Source: Boesenbergia rotunda | Taxonomy: Eukaryota; Streptophyta; Magnoliopsida; Zingiberales; Zingiberaceae | Reading direction: 5' to 3' | Assembly (NCBI GenBank): GCA_024364735.1 | Contig: JAGFNQ010005185.1 | Span: forward strand, 1-64,000 | Length of the DNA: 64,000 bases | Part shown: positions 57,590 through 64,000 of the stretch, piece by piece | Numbering within the stretch: position 1 is the first letter of the stretch | Layout: every line of letters begins with the position of its first letter | Notes under the pieces: model-generated | Seen by the model: the letters and a program-made list of their open reading frames with translations, nothing else | Told to the model about the DNA's origin: nothing | Databases searched by the model: none | Program-made: the position numbers and the translations under genes

Positions 57590-58205
57590 TGAATTAAAGT
57601 GATCGGTCACTGGACCGATCAGAGAGCCTCCTGATCGGTCACCAGACCGATCAGGCTGGGTCCAGACCGATCAGGTTCCATCCTGATCAGTCCCCAACGC
57701 TCAATTAGAAATCGTGATTTCTTTGGGACTCTCCTGGTTCGATCACCAGACCGATCCCAGGTTGTGGATCGATCACACGACCGATCCACCCCTTTATCGG
57801 GCGATTTCTGAGCTTCGCAGTCCCGACCTCCTGATCGATCACCGGACCGATCAAGAAACCTCCTGATCGGTCACCAGACCGATCAAGTCGTGACCAGACC
57901 GATCAGGCTCCGTCCTGATCGATCATAGAGAGGAACCTACGATGCTGGATCGTTCTCCAGAATGATCTGCACAGTGATCCTGATCGGTCACCAGACCGAT
58001 CAGGAGCAGTTCAGCAAGGGAACTCAACCTCACTGTTTGCTCCCTGATCGGTCACCAGACCGATCAGGAGCAAAGCAATGGGTGAAACGCATACTCCCTG
58101 ATCGGTAACCAGACCGATCAGTCATCGTTGGATCGGTCACCAGACCGATCCACGAAGGAGCACCGTGCCAACTCCCTGATCGGTCACCAGACCGATCCAG
58201 GGACT
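57590..58205. repeat. GATCGGTC/GACCGATC palindrome array
   Basis: About thirteen units of GATCGGTCACCAGACCGATC with irregular spacing (15-90 bp), each a dyad around ACCAG or similar. In the U3 part of the LTR. Confidence 0.95.
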
Positions 58206-58640
58206 CCAACCTAGCCCTCCAAGCTAGGGTTTCATCCACCTTAGCCCTCCAAGCTAAGGATTTTTCACCTAACCCTCCAAGTTGGGAATTTGCACCTAAC
58301 CCTCCAAGTTAGGACTTTTCACCTAGCCCTCCAAGCTAGGACTTTTCACCCAACTCTTCCGGATTAGGACTTTCTAAACCTAGCCCTCCAAGCTAGGACC
58401 TGACCCTCCAAGCCAGGACTTTTTCACCTAACTCTCCAAGATGAGACTTTGCACCTAACCCTCCAAGTTAGGACTTTTCACCTAGCCCTCCAAGCTAGGA
58501 CTTTTCACCCACCTCTTCCGAATTAGGACTTTTCACACACCTAGCCCTCTAAGCTAGGATTTTCAACACCTAACCCTCCATGTTAGGATTTTCCAACACC
58601 TAGCCCTCCAAGCTAGGATTTTCCATACCATGCCTGATCC
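58205..58640 (-). repeat. Minisatellite 'CTAGCCCTCCAAGCTAGG'
   Basis: About fourteen units of 27-35 bp, CTAGCCCTCCAAGCTAGGA followed by 'cttttcac'. Each unit holds CTAG...CTAG imperfect dyad symmetry. Same unit as 22,225-22,345 in Sirevirus A. Confidence 0.95.
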
Positions 58641-58741
58641 CCGACCAGGACTTAATCATAATCATCATAATCATCATAATCAACCTAAACTAAAATCGAT
58701 GTCAACACCAAAACAACAATCAGGGTCAGACTGCATCAACA

Positions 58742-59270
58742 ATCTCTCCCTTTTTGTTGTTTGACAATCCGATTTTATGTTTAGGGATTCTCAATCAATT
58801 TCTCAACTTCCAGAATCATAGAGGAATCAAGATCCTCCCCCTACAATATAATCATCCTAAACTTAACCAACCAACACTCTCCCCCTTTGTCAAACACCGA
58901 AAAAGGGGTCTAAAAGGGTTGTTAAGTTTAAACCATACTCCCCCTCAACCCTAGGGGTATCCCAAAATAACAAAGATTTGATTGATTTTTGATAAGCATA
59001 TGAATACATATGACAAACAGATATAGGCATGGAAAAACAAGCATATGTATCATATGAGCATGGCATCATAAGCATGAACATAGCTATGTATCAAATATGC
59101 AGATAGTACAGCATAGCATCAACAATAAGCATACGCAAGTAAAATAGACATGCAAGGCAAACTCAGAAAAATCAAAGCATAAACCATCCAGAGAAATAAC
59201 AAGATGCAAGACATATGCATCAAAATCAAAGTACAACCCAATAGGACACTCATCATAAGAGTTAATGTCA
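58742..59270 (-). other. 3' non-coding region of Sirevirus F
   Basis: Contains CTCCCCCT-type tracts at 58,836, 58,880 and 58,940 and AT-rich 'gcatatg' repeats. No gene seen. Confidence 0.6.
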
Positions 59271-60098
59271 TCAATCCCCTGCGTGGTCATCATCTGAGGA
59301 ATCAGCAATGTAGATAATGTCCCCTAGTAGAGGAATACTAGGGGACCCACCACTAGGATACGCATGATGGAACCACTCCTCATACCACGCATCCTGGAAT
59401 GAGCTGATCTCAGAGACATCAGATGCTAGAGCATCGAGACGGCAATCGAAAGACTGACACTCTGAGCTGACCTCCCGTCGCCAAAGCTCGGAGATATGCA
59501 ACTCGTGCTCCATCAGCCGCTCTATCTCCGCAACCTGCCAGCGTAGGTCAGGAGCCCACCCGTCGTAATCTGCAGTATCAGCTGGCGGCCCCTGGTCAGG
59601 AGCTGCTCTCGGTAGCTCCCCCTCACGTCTGCGATCCTTCTACCTCAACCCCTGGGGCCCGAGGACAATGCCAGACTGAGCGAGAATGCGACGGTCTAGA
59701 TGGCAGTCTTGTCGAACCATGGGTACAATGCGGCCCTGTGAAACGTCAATGCCAACCGACTCCAGCCAGGTAGTGATGATATGGCCAAATGGCATGTAGA
59801 CTGTCTGGGTGTACGGCAGACTATGGACAATGATAGAGAAATAGACCGAAGCCACTGGATCAAAATCAAACTACTGATGCATTCCGTAGAGAATCAAGTA
59901 GTGGAACGGGTGAATCTCATCCAGGTGTTTCGAAGTAGTTGGTAGGAGATAATTGGTGATGATCTTAAATAACACATAGTCAACAGGGGAAAGGCGAAGA
60001 GCAGGAAATGTGGGAAAATCACTGGTGCGCTCACCGGAACCCCTTGGCCTGGGATGGCCTAGAAAGTACTCGTAGATGGAATCAGGAGTAACTCCATC
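59271..60098 (-). pseudogene. Third ORF of Sirevirus F ('env-like')
   Basis: One frame of about 276 codons interrupted by TAG at 59,871-59,873 and 59,640-59,642, ending TGA at 59,271-59,273. Core: LLPTTSKHLDEIHPFHYLIL, then MPFGHIITTWLESVGIDVSQ, a match to the plant 'putative transposon protein' type of domain and to the equivalent ORF of B. The C-terminus is acidic with a helical stretch (WQVAEIERLMEHEL). No membrane segment or signal peptide is apparent. The start lies upstream of what is visible. Confidence 0.65.
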
Positions 60099-60138
60099 GA
60101 AGAGAACCGGATACGTTCAGACATGATCAGAGCATCTA

Positions 60139-60139
60139 N
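60139..60139. other. Ambiguous base at a sequence discontinuity
   Basis: The only N seen in the window. Left is minus-strand Sirevirus F; right is mid-gag of an unrelated plus-strand element. Probably an assembly join. Confidence 0.8.
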
Positions 60140-63100
60140 AAAGGCAACTTTTGCCATCATTGTGGCAAGGAAGGTCACTTGCGAAGAAACTGCAACATTT
60201 ATCTTGAGTCCTTGAAGAATAAGGCATCCGATGCCTCATCCTCTTCAAGTATCTTCGTTATTGAATGTCACTCTATTTCCTCAAACACATGGGTACTTGG
60301 TACTGGGTGTAGCTCACATATATGTAATGACATACAAGGGCTAAGGAATAGAAGAAGACTCGTCAAGGGAGAAGCGAATTTGCGAGTTGGAAACGGAGCA
60401 AAGATTGCTGCTGTTGCCATCGGAACATATTTGCTAAAGCTCCCTACAGGACGTGTCTTAGAATTGGATAATTGTTATTTTGTTCCTTCGTTGATAAAGA
60501 ACATTGTATCTATTTCATGTCTGAATGAAAAGGGTTATCATTTAACTTTTAGTAACAATTGTTGTTACATAACTTTAAATGGTGTTCTTTATGGGAATGG
60601 AACTTTGTGCAATGGAATCTACATATTAGATTTATCCAGTGACATTTTCAATATCGAATTTAGCAACAAACGTGCTCGAATAGATAATCGAATAGACTCC
60701 TACACTTGGCATTGTCGTCTTAGCCATATAAGTAAGAAACGCATGACCGAATTACACCGATGTGGAATTTTGGAATCATTTGAACCCGGTTCATTTGATA
60801 CATGCGAATCATGCTTAAAAGGCAAGATGACCAAATTACCCTTTTCCGGAAAAGGTAATCCAGTGGGAGAATTGCTTGGTCTAATACATACTGATGTATG
60901 TGGACCAATGTCAACTCTTGCACAAGGAGGCTATAGCTACTTCATCACCTTTATCGATGATCACTCACGATTCGGGTACGTGTTCTTGATGAAACACAAA
61001 TCTGAAGCCTTTGAGAAATTCAAAGAGTTCAGAAATGAAGTAGAGAAATAGCTTGGCAAAAGTATTAAGATACTTCGATCCGATCGGGGTGGTGAATACT
61101 TGAGTCAAGAGTTTCAAGATTATCTTAGGGACAATGGGATATTATCCCAATAGACTCCGCCATATACACCACAGCATAATGGTGTATCTGAGAGGCGCAA
61201 CCGAACCATGATGGACATGGTTAGGTCAATGATGAATCATGCAACTCTTCCAAAATCCTTTTGGGGTTATGCACTTAAGACAGCTGTTTACTTGCTAAAC
61301 AGAGTCCCGACCAAGGTAGTCTCTACTACTCCATATGAGACATGGAATAGTAAGAAACCTCACTTAACTCACCTTAAGATATGGGGTTGTCTTGCTTATG
61401 TGAAGCGGATTATATCAGACAAATTGGATGCTAAGTCTGATAGATGTCTATTTATTGGATACCCTAAGGAAACGAAGGGTTACCAATTCTATCATCCCTT
61501 GGAACAAAAGGTGTTTGTTTCAAGGCATGCTGTATTTCTAGAAAAAGAATTTCTTTTACAAGAAAACAGTGGGAGTGGCATTGAACTTGATGAAGTTCAA
61601 GAAACTCCAATAGACATCACAGAGACACCTAGTCTAGACCCACAACCAATACCTCATAATGATGAGCTATCAGTTGAACCTAAAACTACACCACCTCTTC
61701 GTAGATCTGATAGGACACGCAACATTCCAGAGAGATACGGATTTCTCGTAAGTGAATCGAACGACGTGTTGCTCATTGGCGATGACGAACCTATCAGTTA
61801 TGAAGATGTTCTGAAAAGTTCAGAAAGGGACAAATGGCTTGAAGCCATGAAGTCGGAAATGGATTCCATGTACGAAAATCAAGTATGGGACTTGGTTAAC
61901 CCACCTGAAGGGATTAAACCCATAGGGTGCAAGTGGGTTTTCAAGAAGAAAACCGACATGGAAGGTAATGTTGTTACCTTTAAGGCTAGATTAGTGGCAA
62001 AGGGATATCGTCAAAAACAAGAAATTGATTATGACGAAACCTATTCGCCAGTAGCTATGCTTAAATCCATTCGGATGCTCCTAGCCATAGCAGCTCATTA
62101 TGATTATGAGATTTGGCAAATGGATGTGAAAACAGCTTTCCTTAACGGAAACCTGCTTGAGGACGTATACATGATACAGCCTGAAGGTTTCACATCGGTT
62201 GATAAAACCAAGGTATGCAAGCTTCGACGATCCATATATGGACTGAAGCAAGCATCTAGGAGCTGGAACATCTGTTTTGATGAGACAATCAAAAAGTTTG
62301 ATTTCTCACAAAATCCTGACGAACCCTGTGTGTACAAGAAGGTTAGTGGGAGTGCAGTCGTATTCCTAGTATTATATGTCGACGACATCTTACTTATAGG
62401 AAACGATATTTCAGTCTTACAGACAGTTAAAATTTGGTTATCCAAAACTTTCTCCATGAAAGACCTGGGAGAAGCAACCTATATCCTTGGGATTAGAATC
62501 TATAGAGATAGATCAAAACGGTTGCTTGGTCTTTCGCAGTCTACATATATAGACCGAGTGCTAAAAAGGTTTAGCATGTCGGAATCCAAGAAAGGTTACC
62601 TTCCCATTAGGCATGGGATCAACCTTTCAAAGTCTATGTGTCCGCGCACAGAAGACGAGAGGATTTGCATGAATAAGATTCCCTATGCATCTGCGATAGG
62701 ATCTATCATGTATGCTATGTTATGTACTAGGCCTGATGTATCGTATGCTTTGAGCGTCACAAGCAGATACCAGTCGGATCCAGGAATGGATCACTGGGCG
62801 GCTGTTAAGACAATCCTTAAGTACTTAAGAAGAACTAAGGATGTGTTCCTAATATATGGAGAAGGAGATTTGGTAATACGTGGGTATACAGATGCCAGTT
62901 TCCAGACAGATAAGGATGACTCCAAATCGCAGTCTAGATACGTATTTACTTTGAATGGAGGCGCAGTAAGTTGAAAAAGTTCCAAACAAGATACCGTAGC
63001 GGATTCCACCACGGAAGCGGAATATATCGCAGCTTCGGAAGCAGCAAAGGAAGCAGTCTGGATCAAGAAGTTTGTCTCCGAACATGGTTCCAACCATTGA

Positions 63101-63356
63101 TGATGCAGTGCCGGTTTACTGCGACAACAATGGAGCTATTGCACAAGCAAAGGAACCAAGGTCTCATCAGCGATCCAAACACGTGCTTCGCCGCTATCAT
63201 CTGATCAGAGAGATTATAAGTAGGAATGACATACAAATTGAGAGAGTTCCCACTGAAAGGAATATAGCGGATCCTTTAACTAAGGCCTTGCCTCAAAGCA
63301 TGTTTGAGGGTCATGTTAGAGCCTGTGGTATTGGATACCGTAGCGATTGGCATTAG
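60140..63356 (+). pseudogene. Tork-like Ty1/copia gag-pol, inactivated
   Basis: Polyprotein in domain order: zinc knuckle CHHCGKEGHLRRNC (60,152-60,193); protease (LGTGCSSHIC, 60,296-60,325) with catalytic Asp replaced by Gly (60,299-60,301); integrase zinc region and core (HTDVCGP, LRSDRGGEY, VSERRNRT); RT with QMDVKTAFLNG and YVDD (62,375-62,386); RNase H with TEAEYIAASEAAKE and CDNNGAIAQAKEP, ending near 63,356. Inactivated by TAG at 61,049-61,051 and 61,151-61,153, TGA at 62,972-62,974 (Trp lost), and a frameshift near 63,090. The 5' end is missing at the N. Domain order and RNase H fit the Tork side of copia. Confidence 0.9.
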
Positions 63357-63357
63357 G

Positions 63358-63370
63358 CCAAGTGGGAGTT
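63358..63370 (+). promoter_or_regulatory. Polypurine tract
   Basis: AAGTGGGAG followed by TT, immediately before the LTR start. Confidence 0.75.
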
Positions 63371-64000
63371 TGTTAGTGATATGAGAGAAGTGTCCTAAGG
63401 CAATCGCCTTATGATTGTAAAACATTTATATTAATAAATGATAATTCACTATTTGAGTATACATGCTTGTGTATTTGATTGGGATCTTAAACTCATCTAC
63501 TGAATGTCCGCAATACAACTCACAGCATAAGAGAATTTGTGATGAGATCACAACTAGTGATTATCTCTAAATGCGCAAATGTGAAGTATTGAAAATATCC
63601 CTAGTCGATGAATTGATAAAAACGGACACTATCAATTCTGTTGAGACTAGCATGGGTTATTCTCTAATCAGCTGATTCTCACTGGCTGGTGACATTGGGA
63701 TGTCCGGAGATAAACATGGATGCTAGTTAAGGGAACTAGTTCATTGGAGTGACTAGCTGTAAGACTTCATATGGGAATCTACATGTAGATATGTCAATGA
63801 AGATCTTACTGCGGCTTAAGTGCGATGTTCCTTTGACTTGCGGTGTTCAAGTCATCTTGGTCATGGAGACTTATACTTTGACATCTTAAGCAAGCATCTC
63901 CAAGGAGGTGTGGACCCAGGATGATCGGGTATAAGCTGAAGTGCCCGAAGATGTTTGAACAGCCTACAAAGGATTCACCACTCCTTGCGAGGAGATGTAT
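63371..64000 (+). repeat. 3' LTR of the Tork-like element (partial)
   Basis: Starts TGTTAGTGATATGAG after the polypurine tract and runs off the window. No TATA box was fixed. Confidence 0.7.

Larger units (their letters stand above)
56572..58741 (-). repeat. 3' LTR of Sirevirus F
   Basis: 2,170 bp; TGTTGATGCAG...GGTTCCAACA on the minus strand. The polypurine tract CAAAAAGGGAGAGAT adjoins it at 58,742. Open frames at 56,875-57,397 have no family features. Confidence 0.8.
56572..60138 (-). mobile_element. Sirevirus F (minus), 3' part
   Basis: 3' LTR (56,572-58,741), polypurine tract, 3' non-coding region and third ORF. Inserted in the 5' LTR of E. Pol and gag are missing because the sequence stops at the N at 60,139. 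Confidence 0.75.

Noticed and set aside
58030..58239. 69-codon Asp/Arg/Ser-rich open frame on the minus strand
   Set aside because: Translation of the GATCGGTC palindromes, not a gene.
57590..58640. Possible CRISPR-like array of short repeats
   Set aside because: The palindromes have irregular spacing and the other unit is a contiguous minisatellite; this is a plant retroelement LTR.

Overview
This is a stretch of a large, repeat-rich flowering-plant nuclear genome. Plant-type LTR retrotransposons fill most of it, with Met-tRNA or Asp-tRNA primer sites, Sirevirus, Tork, chromovirus, Tat and Athila-like relatives, tRNA-derived SINE-like pieces and long AT-rich spacers. The mix of Sireviruses with palindrome-rich LTRs and very long Ty3 LTRs suggests a monocot (Zingiberales-like is my guess), but no host gene is present to anchor this. 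I found no convincing host protein gene, no intact tRNA or rRNA gene and no CRISPR array.

Layout. 1-3,844: start of a minus-strand Ty3 element (gag, primer site, 2.8 kb LTR). 3,856-10,869: a SINE-like copy, then three copies of a composite 'minisatellite plus X' repeat around a dead Ty1/copia pol. 10,870-20,178: two solo LTRs of the first Ty3 family in opposite orientation, a third LTR fragment, a decayed palindromic LTR, a hairpin and a short gag fragment with its own LTR and primer site. 20,311-33,894: three damaged Sireviruses (A plus, B minus, C minus); B is split by a 2.7 kb solo LTR with a perfect 5-bp target duplication. 33,895-45,017: a young, nearly identical-LTR (3.27 kb) element with an Athila-type primer site, no pol, and one long intact ORF for a Gln/Phe-rich, acidic, 27-residue-repeat protein. 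45,018-50,113: the 3' end of Sirevirus D (plus), a dead Tat-like pol (minus) and another LTR. 50,143-60,138: Sireviruses E and F (both minus, F inserted in the 5' LTR of E). At 60,139 is a single N, after which an unrelated plus-strand Tork-like copia pol runs to 63,356, followed by the start of its 3' LTR.

How the parts relate. All but one of the coding regions are dead: stops (almost all TAG), frameshifts, lost catalytic residues and large pol deletions. The exception is the 33,895-45,017 element, which lacks enzymes and would depend on another element's reverse transcriptase and integrase. The Sireviruses share a design: short family-specific palindromes upstream of the TATA box in the LTR, the same palindrome again inside the element, several polypurine-tract-like tracts, and in two of them a third ORF resembling the plant 'putative transposon protein' domain with a C-terminal coiled coil. 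The best candidate for something undescribed is the ORF at 37,197-39,257; next are the internally duplicated palindromes and the two in-frame coding minisatellites (81 bp and 33 bp).
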